A stretch of 64,000 bases of DNA from Talpa occidentalis (Eukaryota; Chordata; Mammalia; Eulipotyphla; Talpidae): assembly GCF_014898055.3 (NCBI RefSeq), contig NW_023605083.1:96745483-96809482 (forward strand), in the 5' to 3' direction. A program made the translations under genes and the position numbers. Below the pieces are notes generated by a model. That model was not told where the DNA came from. It did no database searches and saw nothing but the letters and a program-made list of their open reading frames with translations. Positions 22,621 through 32,822 of the stretch are shown one piece after another; the first letter of the stretch is position 1, and every line of letters starts with the position of its first letter.

Positions 22621-24581
22621 ACAAATCAAGAGGTGATAGAACCTTTGTGGAGGTCAAGATACCCCACTGTAGTACCAGAGATAGTCCCACATTCCTGAGA
22701 TAATCAGTCAGCCTTCTTGTTTGGACTTAATCAAAACATCATGTCCACTGTTAAAAATAGACATCAAGAATCTCTGAACAGAATCCCCACACAAGGCACC
22801 AGGAGGCAATGCCTCCGGGCAGGAAGCCAGAGCTGCCAGGGTTTTACTACTCCTGGGGGAAATGTGTTCCTCTGAGCACAATTCAAATCTCCCATGGCTG
22901 ATGCTTATCTCGGGGCCAAGGCCAATAGCATGTTTTTTTTCTTTATAACAACAGTTAATTTCCTCAGGGAGTTTCAAGTACTTTTAATAGGAGAAAATTT
23001 ATCCAAGAATGTGGATAGATGCGTGTCTGTGTGTGTGGGAATGTGTGGGTGCTTGTATACCTGTTTCGGTGTGAAATGAAATAAACTTGAATATGGCAGA
23101 TTTCTTTGCACATCCTTTGTAACTCCTGCTTAATGGAAAGTTACGATGTGATCTGCAGAATGGAGAAAAAAGTCAGAGCCGTTCTTTCTTTTTTTTTTTT
23201 TTTTTAAGTCACCCAGGGCTGTCATTATTGGCCCTGAAAGACAAAGAGCAAAAAACAGAGAACAATTAATGTGATGCGCTCTCCCTAGTGTTCTTATATA
23301 CTTGTTAGCTCACCGTGTGCCAGGAGCTAAGTAGAACGATTAAAGATGGAGAAACTATTCCTGTGATCACATCGTTTTCCAACCCACATTTGACTCGTTC
23401 CAAGAAGAGCCCTATTTGTTCAACTTCTTGTTATGACCCAAATCACAAGCAAACAATGAGTTAGGGACCTCACAGAGGACAAGAGCAGAGCAAGGGTGCT
23501 GGGTGTCCAGGGAGCTACTTGCCACCACTGTGCCTCTCTGGGCTACAGTTAACCTCAAAAGTAATTCCAAAGGCTCAAGTTTGAGAAAAGCCATGTTTCC
23601 TTTTTCCACTTTGTGTTTACTATAGCATGTAGTAGAGTTGCCCAATTACTCGTTCTATTTGTCTCGCTTCCCCAGAAAAGCAGAGCCCAAAGCCAAAGCT
23701 TGTGCCCTCTACTAGAGGAAGCAGAAAGCATCAGAGAATCAGAGTAGGGAGAAGAAAGTGTGAGGCAGGGGCAGAAGAAGACCCAGTTCAAGGTGTGTCA
23801 TTGCACTGTCGGGCTCAGCACAAGTGAGACTTGGCATCTTCCTTGCAGTGCAAGTCAAATAAGCAGTTCTTTCTCAGAATGATCCAAGAGGAGAGAGTGA
23901 CTGTTCCTGTTCAATGATAGCAGAGCTCTCCAAAGGCAAGAAGAAAAGGTACCAAATGCCACCCCTCTTTCCTTTCTGTAAAGAGGTGCTACATTATCTA
24001 CAAAAGATTTGGCCCAAAATATTATGTTTGTCTTGTCCCATTACCTACCCCAAGGTTTCAGTGGGAGGCTCAGAGATTTGTTCAGGAGGAAGGTTAAAGT
24101 ATAAGGATTTCTTTAGAGAGGGCAATGCTTGGTTTTTCTTCCCCAGTGGGGTGAGAAGTAGACTGTTCTGCCCTCCAGAAACTCAGAGACCTGACTTTCT
24201 CCCATGGAATTTGGGGACACAAGGATTGGTACCTTCCTCACTTCTGAAGAAGAATTAATGGGAAGAGAGCTAATACAGCCAAGAGAGCCACATTAGAAGT
24301 GGCCTGTCATTCCGGAGTTTGAGAGAAAGATATTGCAAATTTTGTTTTGGGTCACATGAGCTCCTTCTGGAAGGGAACCAGCCATGTGTCATTTTCAAAT
24401 GGATCCCACCAAGGAAACCTAAAGGACAAGGCAACCCCAATAAAGAGGTGGACCCACAAAACCAGGAGATAAGGGAGTCAGAGAAACCAGGAAAATGAGG
24501 CATCACCTCACCAATGAAATTGCAGACCTCGGCAGCAGAAGGGGTCTTGACAAAACCTCCCCGCAAAATACAAAAACCAAA
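22621..24581. other. Unassigned sequence, no gene seen
   Basis: Moderate GC, a poly-T run at 23188-23206 and a short GTGTGTGTG patch near 23025. Open frames here show no domain-like composition and no paired splice signals. The part from about 24250 reads like an old repeat interrupted by the SINE at 24593. Confidence 0.35.
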
Positions 24582-24592
24582 GATGCCAAAAC

Positions 24593-24950
24593 CGGGCCTC
24601 CCAGGTGGCGCAGCGGGTTGAGCACAGAGTTGTAAAGTTGTCCACAGCCTCTGCAGCTCAGCGCAGGCTCGATTCCCGGCTGGCCAGGGAGATTCCCAAA
24701 TGGCGCCGCAGACCTCTCCTGTCCCACCTGCTGCTCCCCTCAGCAGTGCTTTTGGTCCATCTGCCTGTTCTGCTCCCCACTGTCTCTGGTGAATCCTCTG
24801 TCCCACCCACTGCTCCCCTCAGCAATGCTTTTGGTCTGTCTGCCTATTCTGCTCCCCACTCTGTCTCTGGTGAATCCTCTCAGCCTCTTGCACCTCTGGC
24901 TTGTACCTCAGCTCTTGTATAAATAAAAAAATAAATCTTAAAAAGAAAAT
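24593..24950 (+). repeat. tRNA-derived SINE, subfamily B, with internal 79-bp duplication
   Basis: Flanked by GATGCCAAAA at 24582-24591 and 24951-24960. The A box lies in GGTGGCGCAGCGGG and the B-box region is GGCTCGATTCC. The body segment starting GTCCCACC is present twice in tandem: 24721-24799 and 24800-24880, the second with a 2-bp addition. This makes the element about 358 bp instead of about 270. The two units differ at several sites. Confidence 0.95.
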
Positions 24951-24960
24951 GATGCCAAAA

Positions 24961-27938
24961 TGTTAATTGCGATATAGCCAGACTTAGCATGCCAGGTAAG
25001 ACCCCAAACCACACAGACTGCTCTCTTCTTTTCTAAAACCCCACTAGCACCCCAGCAAGAGAATGCAAGGCAAAAAAGTCTGAGGACATGGGAATGCAGG
25101 TCTCCATGTTCCCTCTCTGACCACAGACTTTCAACCTGTGACACTGCAAGCAGAGGGAGGGGAGAAATTGAGGAAGAGACCAGAATTTTGATGTTAGGCT
25201 GGTCTGGGTTGTATAATCATTATTATCCAAAGAAAAATAGCCAGAACAACTCTGGGAACTTTCTGGGATTTCATCCAGAGGCAGAGAAAAGTACATGGAC
25301 AAAGGAGCTTGGAAGTGGTAGTGGTAAGAAAGGTGGAACTTGATCTCTGGATATACCCTGCAGAACAACTGGACTGCAATTTGAGAGAGTCCTTCAGAAA
25401 TATGCATTTATCTTATTAAGCAGATGTCACGACAGAAACTGGATATCATGCAACCCATCCATTTAGTCTATTCTACAAAAATTAATTTATTAAAATACCA
25501 CAGGAAAGTCCCTGGACAGGTGAGGTTTTCATTGAACAAACCTCATCCTGCTCCCTTCAGCTCTCTCTGTGGGCCTTCTCCTCAGCCCAACTGGTAAATG
25601 AACTTAGTGAACAAAGATGTCATAAATGAATTGCTAGGTCAAATAAACCTAATCGTGACTAAGACAAAAAAAAATCACTGGAGAATAGATAAGAACCAAT
25701 CACATTGAGTTAAAAATAGAACATCAGCTTGAGAGGATGGAGAAAGCTTAAAAGAATTTTAGCAAAAGCAAGAGGAGAGAGAAGAGAGATATATGAAAGC
25801 AGGATCAACTGACAACCTGGCTCCTGGCTATTATTTGAAATGGCAACCCTGGGAACAAAAAATCTAAAAAGAAGATGGATGGCATGACTGAAATAAGTAA
25901 GCTTCAAAATCTGCCCATTCTATGGGCCCAAGAATGGTATGAGAGGGAAGTAAAAATTTTCCTGGGTACCATAGTGAGGTGCAAGAGTAACTGAACCAGC
26001 TCCAGGAAGTCACCTGGTTCAACAAAATGAAACACTTCAAAGCAAAGTCCTGGGCTATTTGCCAGATGTGAGGCTGCATCTTTGTGGAAGCACCCTGAGC
26101 CAAATTTTTGCACAGCAATTGATCGTGCCACCCCCAGAACCATCAGTGGGGTCCCTCCTGTGCCAAATGGAGAAAAAGAACCCACAAGGACAACAGCTGC
26201 AGATAATGGAGACTTAAAAGAGACCTTCAAAAGGCACACCTCTCCTCCCAGATCCCAACACCTGGCTGGCATTGTTGTTCTGTAATCAGCAACAGCAGGG
26301 CGGAGGGAAAGAAACTTAGATAAAGAGCTTTGAACAAACGCAATAGGTAGCACAGAACTGGAGGCTCAGAATGGATTAAGTTATTTGTAGATAATAAGTG
26401 TGGTGGATCAGAGCAAAAATCAGATAGAAAAATCACATAGAAACAATGTTATATTTCTAAGAGGTGGACTGCAGTCCAGCAACTGTACAATGATACCTCC
26501 TCCAGAAAACAAGGTCTTATTTTATTCTTTTCCTGGGTAGCAGCAGGGAGTGATGCATGATGCTATGGAATTGACAGTTTCTGCCTCCTTCAATTTGATT
26601 TTCTTCTTTTTCCTTCCCTGTTTAAAATCAAGAGACAAAAGACAACTGAGCCACTTAAAATGTATATTATTTGTGGTTTCTCTATTTCTGTTTATTTTCC
26701 TATTCAAATAAAAATGTCTCTACCCCATTCTCTTCTTTTATGTGATTTTCTAAATACTATTAAAGAAGAGCTTGCACCTATGTTCTTAATGTTACACATG
26801 GAATAAAGCTCTAGCCGAGCCCATATTCCACAAGGAGCCTTGCTCTCCTTTTCCTGAATGTTAAGCAGAACAAAACCATTTACAAATAAAAACACATGAA
26901 ATTTCTCCCTTATGAAATTGGGGCTGTCAGTTTCAGCTCCCACTTATTTAAGGGAATATTCGGACTACACCAATATGAAAATAAAGTATCTTGACAGTTT
27001 TTTGAGGTTAATGGTGCAGAACCACTGTATTTAACATTCTGGCTTCTACTCCATTAACGCCTAACTCAGTTTTCTTGATCTGCCAGGGAGAAATGGAACG
27101 AAAATCAATATCCTACCCAAAAGCAGTGATGAGATTTTATTCTCCCTCAAATCGCAAAGGAATGTCAGATCACTTTACAGTGAGACTTTCTCTAACAAAT
27201 TGCAGGTTGTCGCCATATAAAGCAATGTTGTATGAAATCAAGAGTTGAAACGGGTGCCACCTCATTATTTTTTTTTCCTTCCTACAACGTATATTTCATG
27301 TTTGCATTAGTGCATTCAGATGCCAAGAAGATAAGTACTTTAACAATCCTAAGACAGAAGTCTGTGGAGGCGCTTGTTCATAGCTTCAATACATTTCCTT
27401 GTGTTGTAAATTCCAGCTTTCATATCTTTCCAAGAAGTTCCTCCCTTTATCTTGGCAGGGAATGAATTGCCAGAAGGCCTGCCCCCAAGCCCAGGCTCTG
27501 GCACAGACTTACTGAAGCACAGGCTACACGCTGGGTGCTCTCCCTTTATGCAAGGGCTGTGAGCCAGATACTCGTACAGAGGAGCAGTGGTGAAAGGGTG
27601 GCTTCTGCTGTAGGAATGAAGTGCTTCCTCTTTGACTACCTTGGTTAGGCTGATCCCCTACCTCTCACAATGGAAAACTTGTTTACCTAGACCCTTCTAA
27701 GCCTGCATGACCATTCTTGCTTCAGTTACCTTGGTGAATTTGACCTTGTGTTTGCCCGAGGTGTACTTCACTCCCCTACTCCTGCCCTGTCACATGTCTA
27801 GCTCTTGGTATTTGCAGATTTTCTTGCCTGGAGATGCTCCAGGCCTGGCCAGCTCTTCCCTACCCTCGCCCTAACTTTTTTAGGTCAGGATATCGGGGTC
27901 ACATGCCCTGTGTTTGTGTATGTGCTGTTGTATTAGAC
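24961..27938. other. Nearly 3 kb without recognised repeats or genes
   Basis: The region up to about 26360 has many purine-rich, coding-like words but no continuous frame over 150 codons and no family I recognise; it may be an old ERV or LINE internal piece. The block 27030-27470 (AAATCGCAAAGGAATGTC, GTTGTCGCCATATAAAGC) is repeat-free and could be a conserved element. No splice-bounded exon seen. Confidence 0.3.
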
Positions 27939-28042
27939 CAGAGGTCAGCAAGTGTTTCCTATAAAGGACCAGAGAGTAAATATCTGAGGCTTTAGGGGCC
28001 ATGCAGTCTCCCTTACAACCACTCAGCTCTGCCATTGTCCTA

Positions 28043-28506
28043 TGTATTAGTCAGGTTCTACAGTAAAACTGAATCAGTAATATCTATATGGATAGGAATA
28101 TGAGAGGTCATGTAGTCTGGGAATTGGCGCACATGGTTATGGAGGTTGAGACATCCCACAATCTGCCATGTGCAAGCTAAAGAATGAGGAAAATCAGTGC
28201 GATGTAATTCAGTTAGAATCTGAGCACTGGAGAACCTGGAGCTCCGATGGCATAAGACAGATAAAGATGGACGCCCCAGATCAAGAGGAGAGACAGAAAG
28301 AGAATTTACTCTTCCTTCATTTTCTGTCCACTTCAGGGCCCCGTGGGTTGAATGATGTCCACCCACCTTGGTGATGGTGATCTTGACTCAACCTACTGAA
28401 TGAAATGATAGTGTCCTCCAGGAGGCCCTCAAAGACATACATACTGTTTTACCAGCTATCTGGGCTTCCATCAGCCCAGCCAAGTTGATACCTATTGACC
28501 ATCACA
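28043..28506 (+). repeat. Solitary ERVL/MaLR-type LTR (MLT2-like)
   Basis: 464 bp from TGTATTAGTCAGGTTC to GACCATCACA, with TG...CA ends. Flanks TCCTA (28038-28042) and GCCTA (28507-28511) are a near-perfect 5-bp target duplication. The known landmarks GGGAATTGGCGCACATGG, GGAGGTTGAGACATCCCAC and GATGTCCACCCACCTTGG are in order. It lies inside the hAT element. Subfamily name from memory. Confidence 0.85.
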
Positions 28507-28550
28507 GCCTATGAAAGCAGCCCTAGACTATAAATATGTAGAAAAGAGCC

Positions 28551-28825
28551 TTTGCCTCCCCAGTGGCGCAGCGGGTTGAGCACCGCGCTGTGAAGCTGTC
28601 CGCAGCCTCTGCAGCACAGGTTTGATTCCCAGCGCGCCAGGGAGATTCCCACATGGCGCAGCAGACCTCTCCTGTCTTGCCCACTGCTCCCCTCAGCAGT
28701 GCTTTCGGTCTGTCTGTCTGTTTTTCTCCCCACTCTGTCTCTGGTGAATCCTCTCACCCTCCCGCGCATCTGGCCTGTACCCCAGTTCTTGTATAAACAA
28801 AAATAAATCTTAAAAAAAAAAGAAA
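28551..28825 (+). repeat. tRNA-derived SINE, subfamily B, nested in the hAT element
   Basis: Head CTCCCCAGTGGCGCAGCGGG, B-box region AGGTTTGATTCCC, body CTCTCCTGTCTTGCCC, tail AATAAATCTTAAAA. Flanks GAAAAGAGCC (28541-28550) and GAAAAAGTGCC (28829-28839) are a near-identical target duplication. Confidence 0.92.
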
Positions 28826-29014
28826 AGAAAAAGTGCCTGACTGTTGCAATAGAACTTAATTTATGGACAATTAATTGAAATTTGAATTTTATCTAAATGA
28901 CATAGCATTATACTTTTGATTTTTTTAAACCGCTTTTAAATGTAAAAGTTATTCTTAAGTCATAAGCCATATGAAAAAAGGGCAGTATACTGGATTGATC
29001 CATAGACTTTGTTT

Positions 29015-29288
29015 TATTTATTTATTTGTTTGTTTGTTTATACATGCACTGGGTACAGTCAGAAGCACGGGAGGGTGAGAGAATTCACCAGAGCCAGAGC
29101 CGGGAGCAGAGCAGGCAGAAGGACCGAAGTACACTGCTGAGGGGAGCAGCAGGCGGCAGGAGAGGTCTGCGTGCCATGTGGGAGCCTCCTCCGGTGGCCA
29201 GGGAGCAGCCGGGGATGGAACCGGCGCCGCAGAGACCGCGGGCAGCTTCGCAACCCAGCGCTCAACCACTGCGCCACTGGGGAGGCCC
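29015..29288 (-). repeat. tRNA-derived SINE, subfamily A
   Basis: Perfect 19-bp target duplication TGATCCATAGACTTTGTTT at 28996-29014 and 29289-29307. The tail in plus-strand view is (TTTA)n/(TTTG)n, then the subfamily-A words GCACTGGGTACAGTCAGAAG and GAGAGAATTCACCAGAGCC. The head at the right end has CGCCACTGGGGAGGCC. The exact long duplication and low divergence make it one of the younger copies. Confidence 0.97.
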
Positions 29289-29584
29289 TGATCCATAGAC
29301 TTTGTTTACTCATCCCTATGTTATAGATTCTCCTGTCATAGCTGACACAAAATAGGTACTCAAAACCAAAATGTACTTTGTGAGAGAATTTAAACAATAA
29401 TGAGGAAGAAATTTGGAATGAGTTTTTGAATAATAGAATGAACAGATGAAGAAATGAAGGAACAAAATGACTGGAAAATATTTGGCTTATCCCAAAGACA
29501 CTCTGAAATGTCTTTGATCAATTTTTTTTTAATTCCGCCACAAGTTACACCTCTATGGTCCCTTATATCCAATCTTTAACCTCA

Positions 29585-29850
29585 CATCCCATTCATTCAT
29601 TCAACAATTGTACCGATTACAGTGCGTGGTGCAAGCCACTGAGAAGAGAACTTGGGTAGGACAGACTCTGCCCTCACAGAACTCAAGCCCTACAAGAGGC
29701 TTCAAAAATTGGATCAGGTATTAAGTTACAGTGTGAGGTACCTGTGAAAGAGTACAGGGCTCTGAGATTACATTGGGACATTATTGGTCAAGATGGAATC
29801 AGGTTTTAGTAAAAGTGAGGTCTGCGAGGTAGGGCAGGTGGACACTTCAA
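29585..29850 (-). repeat. L2 LINE fragment
   Basis: ATTCATTCATTCAACAATTG and a following CAGACTCTGCCCTCACAGAACTC stretch are the reverse of the L2 3' end ('cattcattcaacaaatattt ... ccctgccctcatggagct'). Sequence further right fades. Confidence 0.6.
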
Positions 29851-30809
29851 GGGAAGACCCCCTTCCCTCTGATCACCATCTATCACCTGAGAAGTGGGCT
29901 CTCACTAGACACCAAATCTGCCAGTACCTTGGTCTTGGAGGTCCCAATCTCCAGAGATAGGAGAATTAGATATTTGCTGTACACACCACCCAGCCTGTGG
30001 TACTCTGTTAGAGCAGTCCAAAGTGACTAAGACAGGGCTCATACAGTGTTCAAAACACTTCTCTAAAATTCTCTTGGAAGGCCTGTAATCATTAATTTGC
30101 TTGTCCATGGGTTATAAATTCCAAGCAGAATTTGAGATAAATTTTAATCTTTAAACACATGTAAAATATTTTCTTCAAACAAAGAAAAATCCAGCCCCAG
30201 CTGCCATGTGTTTTTATGAAAGATACAGAAAGGTTCTCAAAATGGATGTTTCTTGCATGGCCTTTGATAAAAGCTAGGGAAATCGCATTAAATCTTAACA
30301 GAATAGAAGCATTTCTGAAGGGGACTAAGATAATACGGACCAGACACATGGCTTTCTGAAGAGCTAACTCAATACCGGGCTTGAGCTCAAAGAATGCAGA
30401 TGAATGGATGTTTAACATGAGCCCTCAATGGTCTCTTACACACATCAAATGTCTCCAGCCAGCTTCTGGCAAGTGCTGAATTGTAGCAAATTCATGATGG
30501 GTTTTTCTGATGCGTTCCTGAAGTGTCAGTGAATCTTGCTTTAATCATTGAAAGGCAAAGCCAGCCTTCCGGGAAGGTGGAGAAAGCCATATAGTGTGAT
30601 GGGAGAGGCAGGAAGGCCCACTACCCAAAAACATCTGCGAGACCCAGGTGCCACCAGGCTGCAGTTCTCCACCAGAGAGAAACTGATCACATCGCTGCCC
30701 CCTCTCTGCTTTCTTCAGGGACTCCCCATCAACTTCCAAATAAAATCCATGTTCCTTGGAGTGATATAAAGGGATCTTCTTAGAAAAAAAATAAGTTAGC
30801 TCTTTACCT
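29851..30809. other. Repeat-poor block, no gene seen
   Basis: The stretch 30100-30415 has no repeat signature and contains AAAGCTAGGGAAATCGCATTAAATC, a composition like conserved non-coding DNA. No exon with paired splice signals is visible. Confidence 0.3.
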
Positions 30810-31160
30810 CATGCTTTAAATCAAAATAATTTCCAGATGGCTTGAAGAGTTAAATGTAAGAAATAAAACCTGAAAAGAACCTGAAAAAATATAGAGAAAA
30901 GTAAGCATTCCCTGTTCTAAGGATTGTGAAGACTGACTAAACATGCAAGCAAAAGATGGCTAAGTCAGGCCTTATGAAAAGTGGAAAGATCTACAAATCA
31001 CAGAAATAAAAGCAATAAAATCAAAAGGTAAGTGGCAAATAGGAGAAAAATATTTTATACTATACTGAAGAGTTAGTGTTTTTACAATGTAAGCAGAGCT
31101 TTGCAAGAAATGAAGCTTAATAAAGGAGATGACTGTCATGATCCACTGTAACAAATAATG
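30810..31160 (+). repeat. Old L1 ORF2 fragment
   Basis: The order CCAGATGGCTTGAAGAG, TAAATGTAAGAAATAAAACC, AATATAGAGAAAA and AGTGGCAAATAGGAGAAAAATATTT matches the L1 ORF2 section around the sense words 'gatggattaaagacttaaatgtaa ... gacaaactgggaaaatattt'. Many substitutions and indels; not coding. Confidence 0.55.
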
Positions 31161-31498
31161 CAGAAAGAAGAGGTTATTAGGATTTTCAACTGTTCCTTGA
31201 AAGTAGGAATAATAATGTTTTCTGGGATCTCAGAAAGAGTAGCTTTGGAAAATGAAGAATTTCAGGGTTTTAAGTGGGAGGTAAGGAAGAGCTGACCCTA
31301 GTAAAGACAAATCCTTCAAGAGTTAATAATGAGTGGCCTTCCATTAACTGCCGAGGAAGTGCATTGGCAAATCCACTCATTAATGCATGTAGATGAATGC
31401 GTTTGCATATTATGGTGGAACGAAACTTTTTCTATCTAAAAGGTCAGCTAGTAAATAGCTTTCTATAATTTGTGTCATAATTATTCATCTCTGCCACT
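31161..31498. other. Repeat-free AT-rich block, candidate conserved element
   Basis: 31310-31480 includes CACTCATTAATGCATGTAG and GCGTTTGCATATTATGG, an octamer-like and homeodomain-like combination, with no repeat signature. Inference from composition only. Confidence 0.22.
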
Positions 31499-31509
31499 GT
31501 AGTATTTTT

Positions 31510-31782
31510 TTATTGTTTGAGCTTTGTTTTTATATATATATATATATATATATATTACATCATCCTTCATTTTTGTAGAATGTATGATTTCCCCATGAAA
31601 TTCCCACCACCAATTCACCCGTGCACCATCACCATAGTTCCTTGTGCTCTTCTCACCCCTGTCCTGATCCTTCTCCCTCCTCCTCCCCAACAGAATGCCT
31701 CTGGTCTATGGCTGCCTGATTTTGATTTTTCCTTTATTATAGTTATTTGTTTTCCTGATCCCTTATTTGGTTCCTCTTTGTA
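31510..31782 (-). repeat. 5'-truncated L1, lineage-specific 3' UTR, copy in antisense
   Basis: Flanked by GTAGTATTTTT at 31499-31509 and 31783-31793. Read on the minus strand, GATGGTGCACGGGTGAATTG, then GGGAATTTCATGGGG, matches the 3' UTR of the L1 copies at 19765 and 49393. The tail contains an inserted or expanded (TA)n at 31532-31556. Only the 3' UTR is retained. Confidence 0.82.
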
Positions 31783-31799
31783 GTAGTATTTTTATAATA

Positions 31800-32475
31800 C
31801 AATTGACTCTTAAAAATTGGTCTGGGAGGGCCTCGCCGATGGCGCAATGGTTGAGTGCTGGGTTGCGAAGCTGCCCGCAGCCTCTGCAGCATCGGTTTGA
31901 TCCCCGGCCCGCAGCCTCTGCAGCACCAGTTGGATCCCTGGCCCCCGGTCCCACATGGCGCGCAGACCTCTCCTGCCCGCCTGCTGCTCCCCTCAGCAGT
32001 GTACTTAGGTCCTTCTGCCTGTTCTGCTCCCCGCTCTGGCTCTGGTGAATTCTCTCACCCTCCCGCGCTTCTGATTGTACCCAGTCCTTGTATAAATAAA
32101 TAAAAATAAATTTTAAAAAAAGAAGGAAAACAGACTTTAAAAAAAAAAAATTGGTCTGGGACTCTGTGTGTCCATGCATGGATTTTCTTGGAAACATGTT
32201 GTAAACTTACAGTATATATAAGCACAGTATAAACACTATAAATGTATTTTCTAATCCTTATGATTATCTTAATAACATTTTCTTTTCTCTAGCTCACTTT
32301 ATTGTAAGAATACAGTCTATTATACATATAATATACCAAATATGTATTAATTGACTATGATCAGTAAAGTTTTCAGACAACAGCACATTGTAAGTAGGTA
32401 AATTTTGGAGAATCAAAATTATACACAGTTTTTGACTATGCAACGTCAGCACCCGTATTCCCCGAGGGTGGATTG
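31800..32475 (+). repeat. Tigger-type (pogo/mariner superfamily) non-autonomous DNA transposon, split by a SINE
   Basis: Ends CAATTGACTCTT and GGTGGATTG are each flanked by TA (31798-31799 and 32476-32477), as expected for this superfamily. The body is recognisable: TTATGATTATCTTAATAACATT, CTTTATTGTAAGAATACAG, CAAATATGTATTAATTGACTATG. It resembles the Tigger2/MER28 group; a second copy lies at 53579-53940. The SINE at 31828-32145 sits close to its left end. Confidence 0.78.
31828..32145 (+). repeat. tRNA-derived SINE, subfamily A, with duplicated B-box region
   Basis: Perfect 16-bp target duplication AAAAATTGGTCTGGGA at 31812-31827 and 32146-32161. The 34-bp stretch CCCGCAGCCTCTGCAGCA...GATCCC(C/T)GG occurs twice in tandem, 31874-31907 and 31908-31941. 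The promoter B-box-like sequence (GGTTTGATCC / AGTTGGATCC) is therefore present twice. The rest is a normal subfamily-A body. Confidence 0.96.
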
Positions 32476-32498
32476 TACATCATTATAGATGTACAATC
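32471..32498. repeat. Perfect 11-bp inverted repeat with 6-nt loop
   Basis: GATTGTACATC (32471-32481) and GATGTACAATC (32488-32498) are exact reverse complements separated by ATTATA. The left arm includes the last bases of the Tigger element and its TA target. Confidence 0.9.
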
Positions 32499-32639
32499 TT
32501 GTGCGTTTCTTAAGAGAAGTGGTTCTCAAAATTTTAATTTTTTTTATGGAGGCAACCTTATGTTTATAGCACTGTATGTGATTCAGAGATTTAGGATTAC
32601 CCCTTTTCAGAAGTCTGCCACCACTCCACACCCACCACC

Positions 32640-32822
32640 AGAACTGTAGTTTGCATCAGAATTGCTTGAATGGCTTGTTAACAAAGGATTGCTGAGTTGC
32701 ATTCCAGAGTTTCTACTTTGTAGGTCTGAGGTGGGACCTGAGAACATGCAAAGTTCTAACAAACTCCCAGGTGTTGCTAATCCTGTCCATTCAGGGACCA
32801 GAGTGGACAAGCACTGCTCTAA
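32640..32822 (+). repeat. MER5-like hAT non-autonomous DNA transposon
   Basis: TTTGCATCAGAATTGCTTGAATGG, GAGTTTCTACTTTGTAGGTCTGAGG, TGAGAACATGCAAAG and CCCAGGTGTTGCTAAT follow the MER5 consensus order. Its right end is mutated. A separate hAT-like end, AGTGGTTCTCAAAATTTT, lies at 32519-32536 and may belong to an older companion element. Confidence 0.8.

Larger units (their letters stand above)
27939..28985. repeat. hAT-type DNA transposon, split by an LTR and a SINE
   Basis: Three pieces of one element can be joined in order. The first is 27939-28042 (CAGAGGTCAGCAAG, then AAAGGACCAGAGAGTAAATA). The second is 28507-28550 (CTATGAAAGCAGCCCTAGAC). The third is about 28831-28985 (GCAATAGAACTTAATTTATGG, ATTGAAATTTGAATTTTAT, CTTTTGATTTTTTTAAACC). 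The same family is intact but shorter at 4515-4742. The left end is near the expected CAGGGGTCGGCA terminus; the right end is lost or abuts the next SINE. Confidence 0.75.

Noticed and set aside
24270..24806. Minus-strand open frame of about 178 codons
   Set aside because: More than a third of it is the antisense of the SINE at 24593-24950. Similar frames recur wherever this SINE occurs.
25904..26353. Minus-strand open frame of about 149 codons
   Set aside because: No recognisable protein and no splice signals. Kept only as part of an unassigned segment.
31763..32197. Repeated peptide-like frames with RSPLCLFCSPLW or GERIHQSQ wording at several loci
   Set aside because: These are translations of the SINE body in either orientation, not a gene family.
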